Shown: positions 55,397-64,000, counted from the stretch's first letter. The stretch: DNA of 64,000 nucleotides from Micromonospora sp. WMMD812 (GCF_027497215.1 NZ_CP114904.1:3370001-3434000); one strand, 5' to 3'. Program-made: numbers and translations. Notes: generated from the sequence alone by a model not told the origin.

Positions 55397-56452
55397 TCAG
55401 TGCGGGGAGCCGGATCGTAGGGGCGGCACCGGGTCGGGCGAGGCCCGCCGGCCGGTCAGCGCCGGCGGCCAGGCGATCAGCGGCGCCATCCCGAGTCCGG
55501 CGAGCACCCCGGCCAGGGAGAGCAGGACATCGGAGTCGGCGGCGTGGATCGGGCTGTTGCCGGCCAACGCGGTGAACGGCGCGCCGATGCGCAGCAGCAT
55601 CGTGGCGAGGACCGCGGCGAGCAGCATCACCATCGGGGCGATCAGGGCCGCGAGCGCGGCCAGCGCGTGCCGGCGCCAGTCCGGCCGGCCGTGCGGCCAG
55701 TCCCAGGCGAGCAGGGTGAGCGCGGTGAGCAGCACCGCGCCGAGCAGCACCTCGGGCAGCACCCGCCCGTCCTCGGGCGAGACGGTGCGGAGCAGCCCGA
55801 TGCCGACGAGGGTCGCCGCGCCCGCACCGACGGCCAGCCAACGCCGGGGCCAGGTCGGGGTCGGGGCCGCCGCCAGGGCGCAGCCGAGGGCCAGCGCGGT
55901 GAGCAGCGCGGCGGCGGCGACGGCGGCCGGGTTCAGTTCCGGCTCCCGGTCGGTCGGTGACTCGATGCCGGCGGCCACCATGGTCAGCACCCCGGCCACG
56001 GAGGCCGCCGCCGCCAACGCGCACCGGTGCGCCGTGCCGATGGGCTGCCCGGCGCGGCGGTCCGCGGCGGAGGCGTCCACGGTGCGTCGTACCAGAAGCG
56101 TGGCCAGCGCGGCGAGCACCGCGCAGCCGCCGGCGGCGAGCAGCACGGTCGGCCTGGCGCCGGTCGGGTCGGCCCGGTCGACCGCCAGGTCGACGGCGAC
56201 CCAGACGCCGCCGAGCGGCACGGCGAGCCGGATCCACCGACGGTCGCCGCGCCCGGCGAGCACCAGGGCGAGCACGACCGCGACGATCGTGGCGAAGCGC
56301 AGGTCGCGAGCCCAGTAGGCGTTGTTGCCGGGCAGCTGCTCCGACCACGGGCCGATCGGTTCGGTCAGCGGTTGCAGCACGGTCATGTTGACCGCCCACA
56401 GCACGACGGCGACGGCGGCGAGCAGCAGACCGGCCAGGCGCGCGAAACGCAT
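55397..56452 (-). CDS. Polytopic membrane protein of unknown function
   Basis: A 351-residue protein with about eight transmembrane helices, starting MRFARLAGLLLAAVAVVLWA and rich in alanine and leucine. A short outer loop near residues 27-50 (LQPLTEPIGPWSEQLPGNN) is the only conserved-looking polar element. No enzymatic motif is visible and I recognise no family. It sits between two ABC/two-component modules and is on the same strand as the FtsX-type permease, 75 bases downstream of it, so it may be co-transcribed. Confidence 0.65.
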   Translation of the reverse strand: MRFARLAGLLLAAVAVVLWAVNMTVLQPLTEPIGPWSEQLPGNNAYWARDLRFATIVAVVLALVLAGRGDRRWIRLAVPLGGVWVAVDLAVDRADPTGARPTVLLAAGGCAVLAALATLLVRRTVDASAADRRAGQPIGTAHRCALAAAASVAGVLTMVAAGIESPTDREPELNPAAVAAAALLTALALGCALAAAPTPTWPRRWLAVGAGAATLVGIGLLRTVSPEDGRVLPEVLLGAVLLTALTLLAWDWPHGRPDWRRHALAALAALIAPMVMLLAAVLATMLLRIGAPFTALAGNSPIHAADSDVLLSLAGVLAGLGMAPLIAWPPALTGRRASPDPVPPLRSGSPH

Positions 56453-56527
56453 CTGCGCACGGTAGCCGCCGGACCACCCGGCGGGCGACCCGCACCACGC
56501 GGGCCGGGTCGCCGCCGGAGGTGCCGG

Positions 56528-58957
56528 TCAGACCGTTGCGTCCGCGATCGCCCGGCCGCGCAGCAGCCGCCAGGTCGGGACGGCGCTCGCCACGAGCGCG
56601 AGCAGCAGGCACAGCCCGAGAACACCACCGACCACCCACCACGGCACGACCAGGTCGACCGGCGCGCCGAGCTGCTCGGCGAGGCCGGCCCGGATGCCCA
56701 GCAGACCGGCGAACGCCACGGCCCCGCCGAGCACCGCGCCGACCAGCACCACCAGCGCCGATTCCGCGGCGACCAGCCGGACGACCTGCCGTCGGGTCGC
56801 CCCGGCCAACCGGATCAGCCGCAGGTCGGCGGCCCGGCCGGCGGCCGCCATCAGCAACGTGTTCACCACGGCGATGGCGCCGTACCCGGCGGTCACTCCG
56901 ATCAGCAGCAGGGTGGCCAGCCAGACTCGACGGTCCTCCGCCTGGTCCGCCTCGGCGGCCCAGGTGGCGACGTCGACCACCCGCGCGCCCAGCGGCGGGT
57001 CGATCGGATCGGAGAGGTACACCGCCGAGGTCAGGGCCGACGGGTCGTGCGCGCGTACGGAGGCACGGGGCAGCAGCAGGTCGCCGGGGAGCGAGTCGTC
57101 GGTCACCACCGCCACGACGCGCAGCGCCACCCGCTCCCCGTCGGCGAAGACCACCGGCAAGGGCTCGGCGGGCAGCCCGGACCCCGGTGCTGCCGAGGCG
57201 GCGACCACCACGGTGTCGTCGCCCCGCAGGTCGGCCAGGGAGCCGGCGACGACGGAGAGCGCCCGGTTCGCCGCGGTGAATGCCGCCGGGTCGACGCCGA
57301 GCGCGGTCAGTGGCCGGTACGGCGGCGCCGGGTCGTCGTTCGGCACGAACACGGTGGTGGGCAGCACGGCCGCTCCGGGGGCCGCCGCGACGGCCTGGTC
57401 GGAGAGGCCGGGCGCACGGTCGGGAAGGAGCACCCAGCCGGCGTTGACGGCGTTCGCCCGGCCCGCCGCGTACACGGCGGTGGAGGTGCGCACCATGCCG
57501 GACACCAGCACCGCGAACGCGACGGTGAGCAGGACCGGCGCGGCGGTCGACGCGGTCCGCCGGGTCGCGGTCGACGCTCCGGCGCGCAGGAGCAGCGCGA
57601 CCGCGCCGCCGCGTCGCCGCGTCGGCGGGGTGAGCAGGCCGACCAGCGGGCCGACGAACGCCGGCGAGAGCACCGCGGCGCCGGTGACCAGGGCCATCAC
57701 CATCAACAGGGCGACGTTCGCCCCGTCTTGCGCGTCCGCGGTCGTGGCGGTGGCGAGCCCGGCCGCCGCACCGGCCGCGACGAGGAGGCCGCCGGTGACC
57801 AGCCGCAGCCACCCGATCGGCCGCTGCTCCACCGCCGCCTCCCGCAGCGCCTCCAGTGGCCGGATCCGCGCCGCCCGCCGGGCCGTCCACCAGACGGCCA
57901 GCAGCGCGACCGTCGGCCCGGCCGCGAGGGAGGCCGCGACCGGCCAGAGGGTGTACCGGACGCGGAACGTCGCCGGTTCGAGGCCGGCATCGACCAGCAA
58001 CCAGCCCAGGATCGGGGCGAGCACCGCCCCGGCCAGCAGACCGGCGAGCGCCCCGGCGGCGCCCACGGTGAGGGCGTGCCCGTACAGCAGTCGGCGCACC
58101 TGGCGCGGCGTGGCGCCGACGGCGCGCAGCAGCCCCAGCTCCCGGCGGCGCTGCGCGACCGCGTACGCGAAGGTCGCGGCGACGACGAAGACCGTGACGA
58201 AGCCGGCGAGGGCGGCGGTGGCGGTGAGCACCTGCAGGCCGATCCAGCGGGTCCGCGCGTCGGTCCGGGGCTCCAGCGCGCCGCGCGCGTCGCCGGTGAG
58301 CACGCGACCGTCGTCGCCGACGACCTCGCGGGCGGCGGCGGCGACCCGATCCGGATCGGCGTCCGGGGCCAGGATCAGGCCGATCGCGCGCACCCCGGGC
58401 GCGAGGGCGGCGGCCACCTCGTCCGCGACGTGCGGGCCGGGCCCGTCGAGCAGCCCGGTGACGGTGTACGGCGCTGGACCGGTCGCGGTGAGCAGGGTGA
58501 CCGGGGCGCCGGGACGCAGGCCGAGCGCGGCGTCGACGACGACCTCGCCGGGGTGCCGGGGCGGCGCGCCCGCGGTCAGTCGGGCCGAGCCGAGGCGGGC
58601 GCTGGACCAGCCGTGTCCCTCGTGGACGTCCTGCCGCTGGCCGTCGGTGGCCGGGGGGCGGCCGTCCACGAGCGGCTGGGCGTGGAAGGTCCGGTCCGGC
58701 ACGGCCTCCTCGACGCCGGGCAGGCCGCTCAGCCGTGCCGCGAGCGCGGTCGCCGCCGCCGAGGACCAGGGTCGGGTGGGTGGGAACGGGTCTCCCGGGC
58801 TCCCCGCCTCGGGGCTCTGCACGACCACCGCCGCGCGGGCCAGCCGGTCCGGCACCGGCGCCTGCCCGGACGCCAGGAGCAGGGTGGACGCGGCGACGAG
58901 CGCCACCCCGACGGCGACGGCCACGAACGCGCCGAGCGACCGGCGGCCGGTCAGCAC
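56528..58957 (-). CDS. FtsX-like ABC transporter permease
   Basis: An 809-residue permease of the MacB/FtsX superfamily, duplicated: two four-helix FtsX domains, the first around FAYAVAQRRRELGLLRAVGATPRQVRRLLYG (about residues 260-290, split motif) and the second near the C-terminus (ADLRLIRLAGATRRQVVRLVAAE), with large extracellular loops between helices. Start GTG 58957 overlaps the ATPase stop by seven bases. With the ATPase it forms a mechanotransmitter or exporter for peptides or lipids, likely tied to the divergent two-component pair. Confidence 0.88.
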   Translation of the reverse strand: MLTGRRSLGAFVAVAVGVALVAASTLLLASGQAPVPDRLARAAVVVQSPEAGSPGDPFPPTRPWSSAAATALAARLSGLPGVEEAVPDRTFHAQPLVDGRPPATDGQRQDVHEGHGWSSARLGSARLTAGAPPRHPGEVVVDAALGLRPGAPVTLLTATGPAPYTVTGLLDGPGPHVADEVAAALAPGVRAIGLILAPDADPDRVAAAAREVVGDDGRVLTGDARGALEPRTDARTRWIGLQVLTATAALAGFVTVFVVAATFAYAVAQRRRELGLLRAVGATPRQVRRLLYGHALTVGAAGALAGLLAGAVLAPILGWLLVDAGLEPATFRVRYTLWPVAASLAAGPTVALLAVWWTARRAARIRPLEALREAAVEQRPIGWLRLVTGGLLVAAGAAAGLATATTADAQDGANVALLMVMALVTGAAVLSPAFVGPLVGLLTPPTRRRGGAVALLLRAGASTATRRTASTAAPVLLTVAFAVLVSGMVRTSTAVYAAGRANAVNAGWVLLPDRAPGLSDQAVAAAPGAAVLPTTVFVPNDDPAPPYRPLTALGVDPAAFTAANRALSVVAGSLADLRGDDTVVVAASAAPGSGLPAEPLPVVFADGERVALRVVAVVTDDSLPGDLLLPRASVRAHDPSALTSAVYLSDPIDPPLGARVVDVATWAAEADQAEDRRVWLATLLLIGVTAGYGAIAVVNTLLMAAAGRAADLRLIRLAGATRRQVVRLVAAESALVVLVGAVLGGAVAFAGLLGIRAGLAEQLGAPVDLVVPWWVVGGVLGLCLLLALVASAVPTWRLLRGRAIADATV

Positions 58958-59694
58958 GACGGCTCCGGCGTGAGGTCGGTGATCCGGGCGGCGACGTCCC
59001 CGGCGGTGAGCGGGCCGGCGAGTTCGTCGGCGAGCCGCCCGTCGGCGAGCAGCAGGACCCGGTCGGCGTACGCGGCGGCGGTGGGGTCGTGGGTCACCAT
59101 CACGACGGTCTGCCCGTGCTCGTCGACCAGCCCGCGCAGCAGTCGCAGCACCTGCCGGGACGCCGCGCTGTCCAGCGCGCCGGTGGGTTCGTCGGCGAAG
59201 ACCACCGCCGGTCGGGTGATCAACGCCCGGGCGATGGCGACGCGCTGCTGCTCGCCGCCGGACAGTTCGCTCGGCCGGTGCCGGGCGCGGTCGGCCAGCC
59301 CGACGGCGGCGAGCGCGGCGGTGACGTCCTCGTCCGGCGGACGCCGGCCGGCCAGGCGCAGCGGCAGCGCGACGTTCTGTGCCGCGGTCAGCGTCGAGAT
59401 CAGGTTGAACGTCTGGAACACGAAGCCGATCCGGTCGCGGCGCAGTCGGGTCAGCGCGTCCTCGCCCAGCTCGTCGAGGCGGACACCGTCGACGGTGACG
59501 GTCCCCTCGGCCGGGCGGTCCAGCCCCGCCGCGCAATGCAGCAGGGTCGACTTTCCGGAACCCGAGGGTCCCATCACCGCCGTGAACGTCCCACTCGCGA
59601 AGCCGGTCGTCACGCCGTCGAGCGCCGTGACCCGGCGGCTGCCGGAGCCGTACACGGCCCGGAGGCCGGTCAGCGTCACCGTCTGTGTCGTCAT
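58951..59694 (-). CDS. MacB-type ABC transporter ATP-binding protein
   Basis: A 247-residue ATPase of the LolD/MacB group. Walker A is GPSGSGKS (42-49), the signature is LSGGEQQRVAIARAL, Walker B is VVFADEPTGALD, and the H-loop lies in VVMVTHDPTAAAYAD. ATG at 59694. Its stop overlaps the permease start, so the two are translated together. It is divergent from the sensor kinase, with a perfect 18-bp palindrome in the promoter gap. Confidence 0.94.
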   Translation of the reverse strand: MTTQTVTLTGLRAVYGSGSRRVTALDGVTTGFASGTFTAVMGPSGSGKSTLLHCAAGLDRPAEGTVTVDGVRLDELGEDALTRLRRDRIGFVFQTFNLISTLTAAQNVALPLRLAGRRPPDEDVTAALAAVGLADRARHRPSELSGGEQQRVAIARALITRPAVVFADEPTGALDSAASRQVLRLLRGLVDEHGQTVVMVTHDPTAAAYADRVLLLADGRLADELAGPLTAGDVAARITDLTPEPSC

Positions 59695-59795
59695 GCCATC
59701 ACGCTGCCGCGCTCACCGGGGTTCGCGCGTCGTGCCGGGGCCGGCACTTCCCCGCCGTCCCCAGGGCGGTGTGTCCGTACGTGGAGGGCCCGCTC

Positions 59796-59813
59796 GTCAT
59801 CCCCGGGGATGAC
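59796..59813. promoter_or_regulatory. Perfect 18-bp palindrome between ABC and kinase genes
   Basis: GTCATCCCCGGGGATGAC, a perfect dyad 49 bases before the kinase start and 102 before the ATPase start. A second, imperfect dyad GTGCCGG-GG-CCGGCAC lies at 59732-59747. Likely operator for the NarL-type regulator encoded at 61020. Confidence 0.65.
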
Positions 59814-59862
59814 CGCCCTGAGGCCGACGCGGTCGACCGCCGGGACGGTTACCGTCTGACGG

Positions 59863-61023
59863 GTGAGCGCTCACCTGCTGACCCGGCGGCTGCGGCCGGT
59901 GGATCTGTACCTGGTGGACGGCGCGCTGGCCGTGGTGGTCGGCGCGGCGCTCTGCGCGTACGCGGCGTTGGAGACACCGCTGAACGGGGGCGCGCGCGAG
60001 CCGGTGTGGGTGTCGGTGCTCACCGGTCTGGTCATCGGGTTGCCGGTGGCCGCACGGCGGCGCTGGCCGGTCGCGGTGGCGGTCACGGTGAGCCTGGCGG
60101 CCGCCGCCGCGCTGGTGACCGGCCTGATCCCGAACTTCGCGGCCGCCGCCCCGGCGGTCGCCATCGGGCTGGTGTTCTACACGCTGGCCGTCACCACCCC
60201 GATGCTGCGGTCGCTGTTCTGCGCCGCCAGCTGTCTGGTGGGGGTCAGTGTCGCGCTGGCGCTGACCGGTGGAGACCTCTGGTCCCGGACCGGCGCGATC
60301 GCCTACGCGGCCGTCATGATCGCGCCAGCGTGGTTGCTGGGCTGGTCGATCCGGGAACGGCGGGCGCTCGCCGCCCGGCAGAGCGAACACCTGGTGCGCC
60401 AGGCCGCCACCGAGGAGCGGCTGCGGGTCGCCCGTGAGCTGCACGACGTGGTGGCCCACACGATGAGCCTCATCGTGGTGAAGGCCGCGGTGGCCAACCA
60501 TGTGGCGGACGCGCAGCCGGGTGAGGCCCGCGAGGCGCTGCGGGTCATTGAGGCCACCGGCCGCGCCGCGCTCACCGACATCCGCCGGGTGCTCGGCGCG
60601 CTGCGCGAGGGCGTCGCGTACGGGCCGGCGCCCGGCCTGGATGAGCTGCCCAGGCTCGCCGAGCACGCCGCGATCGGCGGCGTGGACGTCCGGGTCGACG
60701 TCCGGCGGGACGTGCCGGACGTGGCCGCGGTGCCCGAGTCGGTGGGGCTCGCCGCGTACCGGATCGTGCAGGAGGCGGTGACCAACGTCGTGAAGCACGC
60801 CGCACCCGCGGCCTGCCGCGCCACGGTCACGGTGGCGCCGGGCGAGGTGCGGGTCGAGGTGACCGACGACGGGCGGCGCCCGGTCCGGATGGACGGGGAG
60901 GGCCACGGGCTGACCGGCATGCGCGAGCGGGTGGCGATGCACGGCGGTGAGTTCGCGGCCGGCCCGCGCGCCGGCGGGGGCTTCGCGGTGACCGCACGGC
61001 TGCCGTACCAGGCCGTCGCATGA
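59863..61023 (+). CDS. NarX-type sensor histidine kinase
   Basis: A 386-residue HisKA_3 kinase. About five transmembrane helices in residues 17-165, phosphorylation site H194 (VARELHDVVAHTMSL), and ATPase motifs NVVKHAAPAACRA and HGLTGMRERVAMHGG. GTG at 59863. It overlaps the regulator gene by four bases (ATGA). The partner ABC genes are divergent. The sensed stimulus is unknown; the few outside residues suggest sensing through the membrane part or through the ABC proteins. Confidence 0.92.
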   Translation: MSAHLLTRRLRPVDLYLVDGALAVVVGAALCAYAALETPLNGGAREPVWVSVLTGLVIGLPVAARRRWPVAVAVTVSLAAAAALVTGLIPNFAAAAPAVAIGLVFYTLAVTTPMLRSLFCAASCLVGVSVALALTGGDLWSRTGAIAYAAVMIAPAWLLGWSIRERRALAARQSEHLVRQAATEERLRVARELHDVVAHTMSLIVVKAAVANHVADAQPGEAREALRVIEATGRAALTDIRRVLGALREGVAYGPAPGLDELPRLAEHAAIGGVDVRVDVRRDVPDVAAVPESVGLAAYRIVQEAVTNVVKHAAPAACRATVTVAPGEVRVEVTDDGRRPVRMDGEGHGLTGMRERVAMHGGEFAAGPRAGGGFAVTARLPYQAVA

Positions 61024-61700
61024 TCCGGGTGCTGATCGCCGACGACCAGGCGCTGCTGCGCGGCAGCTTCCGGGTGCTCGTCGACCTGGCCCCGGACTGC
61101 ACCACGGTCGCCGAGGCCGGCACGGGCGCGGAGGCGGTGGCGCTGACCGCTCGGCACCGTCCCGACGTGGTGCTGATGGACGTGCGCATGCCGGAGATGG
61201 ACGGCATCGAGGCGACCCGGCGGATCTGCGGCGACCCGGCGACGGCGGGCTCCCGGGTGCTGATCCTGACCACGTTCGACCTCGACGAGTACGTCTACGG
61301 CGCGCTGCGGGCCGGGGCGAGTGGCTTCCTGCTCAAGGACACCCCGCCCGCCGACCTGCTGGCCGGCATCCACGTCGTCGCCGCCGGCGAGGGGCTGCTC
61401 GCGCCCACCGTGACCCGGCGGCTGATCGACGAGTTCGCCCAGCGGCCGGAGCCGGCCCGGCCGCTGCCGCGCCGCCTCGACGGGGTCACCGAGCGGGAGC
61501 GCGAGGTGCTCACGCTGATCGCCCGTGGGCTGTCCAACCCGGAGCTGGCCGCGCACCTGCACCTCAGCCTGGCCACGGTGAAGACGCACGTCGGACGGCT
61601 GCTGACCAAACTGGCCGTCCGTGACCGGGCGCAGCTGGTCATCGTCGCGTACGAGACGGGGCTGGTCGGCCCGCCCGGGCCCCGGCGCGACCCCGGTTGA
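61020..61700 (+). CDS. NarL-family response regulator
   Basis: A 226-residue regulator. Receiver: VLIADDQALLRGSF, phosphorylation site D54 (VVLMDVRMPEMDG), lysine in LLKDTPPADLL. Output: LuxR-type helix-turn-helix VTEREREVLTLIARGLSNPELA and SLATVKTHVGRLLTKLAVRDR. Coupled to the kinase by an ATGA overlap. Expected to bind the palindrome at 59796 and control the divergent ABC pair and its own gene. Confidence 0.94.
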   Translation: MIRVLIADDQALLRGSFRVLVDLAPDCTTVAEAGTGAEAVALTARHRPDVVLMDVRMPEMDGIEATRRICGDPATAGSRVLILTTFDLDEYVYGALRAGASGFLLKDTPPADLLAGIHVVAAGEGLLAPTVTRRLIDEFAQRPEPARPLPRRLDGVTEREREVLTLIARGLSNPELAAHLHLSLATVKTHVGRLLTKLAVRDRAQLVIVAYETGLVGPPGPRRDPG

Positions 61701-61815
61701 GCGGCCGCCGTTCCGCGACGATCCGCCGCGTCGCGGGCTCCTGCGGAGTGGCGACGTCGACCGCGGCGGCGGCCAGTACCTAGGCTGGCGGCAGCCGCAC
61801 GTCGAGGAGGACGGC

Positions 61816-62367
61816 ATGACCCGGTACGTCGCCCTGTTGCGCGGGGTCAACGTCGGCACCACCCGGATCGCGATGGCCGACCTGCGCCGGCTCGTGACCG
61901 ACCTCGGGCACGCCGACGTCCAGACGTACCTGCAGAGCGGCAACGTGGTCTTCGGCAGCGGGGTGCGGGACGCGGGCCGGCTGGCCGCCGGCATCGAGCG
62001 GGCGATCACCGACGAGCTGGGGTTGTCGGTGCCGGTGCTGGTCCGCAGCGCCCGGGAGTTGGCCGCGATCGCCGGGGGCAACCCGTACTCCACCGGTGAG
62101 GACGACCCGACGAAGCTGCTGGTGGCGTTCCTCGCCACCGCGCCCGCACGGTCCACGGTGGACGCGCTCGCCGTGCCCGGCGGCGAGAACGTCGCGTTCA
62201 CGGTGACCGGGCGGGAGGTCTACCTGCACTTTCCCGAGGGCGGGTACGGCCGGTCGAAGTTCACCAACGCGTACCTGGAGAAGAAGCTCGGGGTGGTGGC
62301 GACCACCCGGAACTGGAAGTCGGTGCGGGCGCTGGCCGACCTGGCCGCCGGTCAGTCCTCCCGGTAG
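61816..62367 (+). CDS. DUF1697 family protein
   Basis: A 183-residue soluble protein of the DUF1697 family. Landmarks are MTRYVALLRGVNVGTTRIAM, YLQSGNVVFGSG and LHFPEGGYGRSKFTNAYLEKKLG, with TTRNWKSVRAL near the end. Function unknown; structures of relatives show a ferredoxin-like duplicate fold. ATG at 61816 is preceded by GAGGAGG, which sets the start. Its last 16 bases overlap the convergent TetR remnant. Confidence 0.88.
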   Translation: MTRYVALLRGVNVGTTRIAMADLRRLVTDLGHADVQTYLQSGNVVFGSGVRDAGRLAAGIERAITDELGLSVPVLVRSARELAAIAGGNPYSTGEDDPTKLLVAFLATAPARSTVDALAVPGGENVAFTVTGREVYLHFPEGGYGRSKFTNAYLEKKLGVVATTRNWKSVRALADLAAGQSSR

Positions 62368-62567
62368 GCGCCGATCGCCCGGCCGGCGGCGATCAGCGCG
62401 GCGGCCATCGGCTCGCGGTCGTCGAGGTAGGCGCCGGTCAGCGCGCCGTCGCGGAGCATCATCATCTGCTGGGCGGCCAGCTCCGGGAGGTCGCGCGGAC
62501 CAGTCTCGACTGGCTCGCGCGGCAGGGCCTGTGATCGACCGGCGGGTGGTCGCGGCGCCGCGACCAC
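62352..62567 (-). pseudogene. C-terminal remnant of a TetR-family regulator
   Basis: A 71-codon frame whose last 46 residues, LPELAAQQMMMLRDGALTGA to its end, read like the terminal helices of TetR-family ligand domains (QxxxLxDGAxxxAxLD). The DNA-binding helix-turn-helix and most of the ligand domain are missing, and the upstream bases belong to the metallo-beta-lactamase end. It is best seen as a decayed gene, cut between flanking genes. The frame has no ribosome site. A short real protein is less likely. Confidence 0.6.
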
Positions 62568-62580
62568 CCGCCGGCCCCGG

Positions 62581-63564
62581 TCAGAAGTGGTACGCGGTGT
62601 CGTACTCGGGCACGAGCACCCGGCTGCGCGGCGACGACTCGCGTACCGCGGCGATGAGCTGGTCGAGCTGCTTGCGGTCGCTCGGCGCGACGGTGGGCGG
62701 GTTGCGCAGCTCGGTCTCGAAGTTGTCGAAGTGCACCGGCACCACGACCTTCGGATGGTCCAGCGCGGCCATCAGCCGGGGCACGTAGTCGGCCGTGACG
62801 GTGGTGCTGTTGAGCGCCACCATGGCCACGTCGGGCGCGAGCCCGGCCAGGTTCCGCGCGACGAAGTCGCTGGCGCCCATGAAGAACACCGACGGCCCGC
62901 CGGCCACCCGGACCAGGTAGTTCAGCGTGTCGCCCTCCGGCAGGTCGGCGATGGTTTCCGGCTTCGCCGGCGGGCTCACCCGCAGGCCCGGGAAGGCCAT
63001 CGAGTACGAGACGTTGCGGCTGTGCAGCGAGCCGACCACCTCGACGGTGTAGTCGCCGAAGTCCAGCACCTCGCCGCCCTTGACCATGCTGAGCTGCCCG
63101 GACGGCACCCCGTACGCGAGCCCCAGGTGGTACGCGGTCAGCGTGCCGAACACCCGGGCCCCGGTACGCCCGGCGATGTACGGCACGTCCATGAAGTGGT
63201 CCCAGTGGGTGTGCGTGACGAGCACCGTCTCGGCCCGGTCGACACGCGCGTCGACCTGGTCGGTGCGGACCTCGAGCCGGGTCTTGGCGTTGAAGGTGCC
63301 GTCGAACAGGCCGGTGTTGATCCGGCTGAGGAACGGGTCGACCAGGACGGTCCGCTGGCCGATGTCGAGCCGCCAGCCGGCGGTGCCCCACCAGCGGAAG
63401 CTGGCCCGTCCGGTGCGGCGGGTGGTCGCGGCGGCGGGGGCCGGCCCGGTGGCGGCGGCCTGGGCCGGAGCGGCGAGCGCGGTCGAGGCGAGCCCGCCAG
63501 CCGAGACGAGGGCGGTGGAGGCGGCGGCGTCCCGGAGGAAGCGGCGGCGGTCGAGACTGGGCAT
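62581..63564 (-). CDS. Tat-exported metallo-beta-lactamase fold hydrolase
   Basis: A 327-residue protein with a twin-arginine signal (MPSLDRRRFLRDAAASTAL, cleavage near APAQA at about residue 36) and a metallo-beta-lactamase domain of the UlaG-like group: VLVTHTHWDHFMD is the dinuclear motif, VEVVGSLHS the next strand, and GASDF and VPVHFDNFET the later ligands. Probably a phosphodiesterase, lactonase or similar acting outside the cytoplasm. ATG at 63564 has GGGGAG upstream. Substrate unknown. Confidence 0.87.
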   Translation of the reverse strand: MPSLDRRRFLRDAAASTALVSAGGLASTALAAPAQAAATGPAPAAATTRRTGRASFRWWGTAGWRLDIGQRTVLVDPFLSRINTGLFDGTFNAKTRLEVRTDQVDARVDRAETVLVTHTHWDHFMDVPYIAGRTGARVFGTLTAYHLGLAYGVPSGQLSMVKGGEVLDFGDYTVEVVGSLHSRNVSYSMAFPGLRVSPPAKPETIADLPEGDTLNYLVRVAGGPSVFFMGASDFVARNLAGLAPDVAMVALNSTTVTADYVPRLMAALDHPKVVVPVHFDNFETELRNPPTVAPSDRKQLDQLIAAVRESSPRSRVLVPEYDTAYHF

Positions 63565-63715
63565 ACGGATTCTGCTCCCCGTGTGCGGTACGAACGGTCG
63601 GCGCCGAGCCAAGCAGCGCCACCCCGGCCGCGTCCAAGATCGAACAGACGCACCGGTGATATGCCAGCGGATATCGGGCCTGCTCAGAACCGTCGCGCCC
63701 GCCGCGTGCGGCGGA

Positions 63716-64000
63716 TCAAATTTCTCGGCCGCGCAGCGCCTCGACCGCGGTCCGGGCCGCCTCCCCCATGGCCAGGTCCACCTCGATGCGCCGGGTGGCG
63801 AGCTGGTTGGTGCGGGCGAAGACCGCGATCGCGTACCGGCCGCCGTCGGGATACTCGGCCACCCCGGCCTCCAGGTGCAGCCCGGGCAGGGTGCCGGTCT
63901 TGCCGAACACCCGTACGCCGGGCGGGAAGCCGGCGGCGAGCCGGGTCCAGAACAGCTGGCGGGCCATCCAGGCACGGACCATCGCGCAGGCCGGGGCGGG
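63716..64000 (-). CDS. Class A beta-lactamase-like protein, C-terminal end only
   Basis: The frame is open to base 64000, so the start lies beyond the right edge; the last 95 residues are seen. FGKTGTLPGLHLEAGVAEY holds the KTG motif of serine beta-lactamases and the strand that lines the active site, followed by AIAVFARTNQL and a final helix. The nucleophile serine is outside the window. It may be a true beta-lactamase or a related hydrolase. The minus-strand stop is at 63716, in a 150-base gap before the Tat-exported gene. Confidence 0.75.
   Translation of the reverse strand, partial: PAPACAMVRAWMARQLFWTRLAAGFPPGVRVFGKTGTLPGLHLEAGVAEYPDGGRYAIAVFARTNQLATRRIEVDLAMGEAARTAVEALRGREI

Noticed and set aside
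55068..59812. Very long open frames (about 940 codons on the minus strand and 1260 on the plus strand) across the membrane-protein and FtsX genes
   Set aside because: Both are shadows in GC-rich DNA: low-complexity R/G/P/A composition, no ribosome site, and they run over genes with recognisable domains.

Overview
The window is very GC-rich (codon third positions almost all G or C), packed with genes, and rich in GTG starts and ATGA/GTGA stop-start overlaps. Family content (F420-dependent enzymes, the CysO/CysM/Mec cysteine pathway, ClpS, LAL-type LuxR regulators, many NarL-type two-component systems) points to an actinobacterium, most likely of the Micromonosporaceae (Micromonospora-like). 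That placement is an inference from gene content; there is no rRNA here. I saw no tRNA, rRNA, CRISPR array, insertion sequence or prophage block.

Layout. (1) 1-3568: histidine catabolism, hutF (cut by the window edge)-hutI-hutH, translationally coupled and closed by a strong hairpin. (2) 3644-11153, minus strand: a housekeeping block clpS-DUF2017-mec-cysO-cysM-metallo-beta-lactamase phosphodiesterase-two GT4 glycosyltransferases-rph-rdgB. Its order matches the Mycobacterium tuberculosis Rv1331-Rv1341 neighbourhood, and pncB (15756) sits on the far side as Rv1330c does. (3) 11302-15739: a divergent pair, a P-loop-like protein with a broken Walker A and a LAL regulator, inserted between clpS and pncB and sharing an AT-rich palindrome. 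(4) 15756-18954: pncB, pncA and an MFS transporter. (5) 19320-29668: ctaD, an FAD monooxygenase, secreted proteins, an amidase coupled to a 51-residue signal-peptide ORF, an aldo-keto reductase, a 3'-phosphoesterase/pseudo-ligase, threonine synthase and a GH15 hydrolase.

(6) 30965-34153: an OmpR-type two-component system flanked by an anchored secreted protein and a PepSY protein. A shared direct-repeat motif lies before both flanking genes, suggesting a small self-contained regulon. (7) 34154-49160: accessory and envelope genes, including a 17-nt tandem repeat array, sulfotransferase, beta-family protein, a cysteine-free HesB-like protein, aquaporin, PBP4-type carboxypeptidase, three split-barrel flavin/F420 proteins, a pentapeptide protein, a caspase-like DUF6642 protein, an M15 peptidase and two paralogues of an undescribed Cys/His family. 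(8) 49249-62567: an ATPase/DUF234 protein, then two mirror-image NarL two-component/ABC transporter modules with candidate operators in their divergent promoters, a DUF1697 protein and a TetR remnant. (9) 62581-64000: a Tat-exported metallo-beta-lactamase protein and the C-terminal end of a serine beta-lactamase cut by the right edge.
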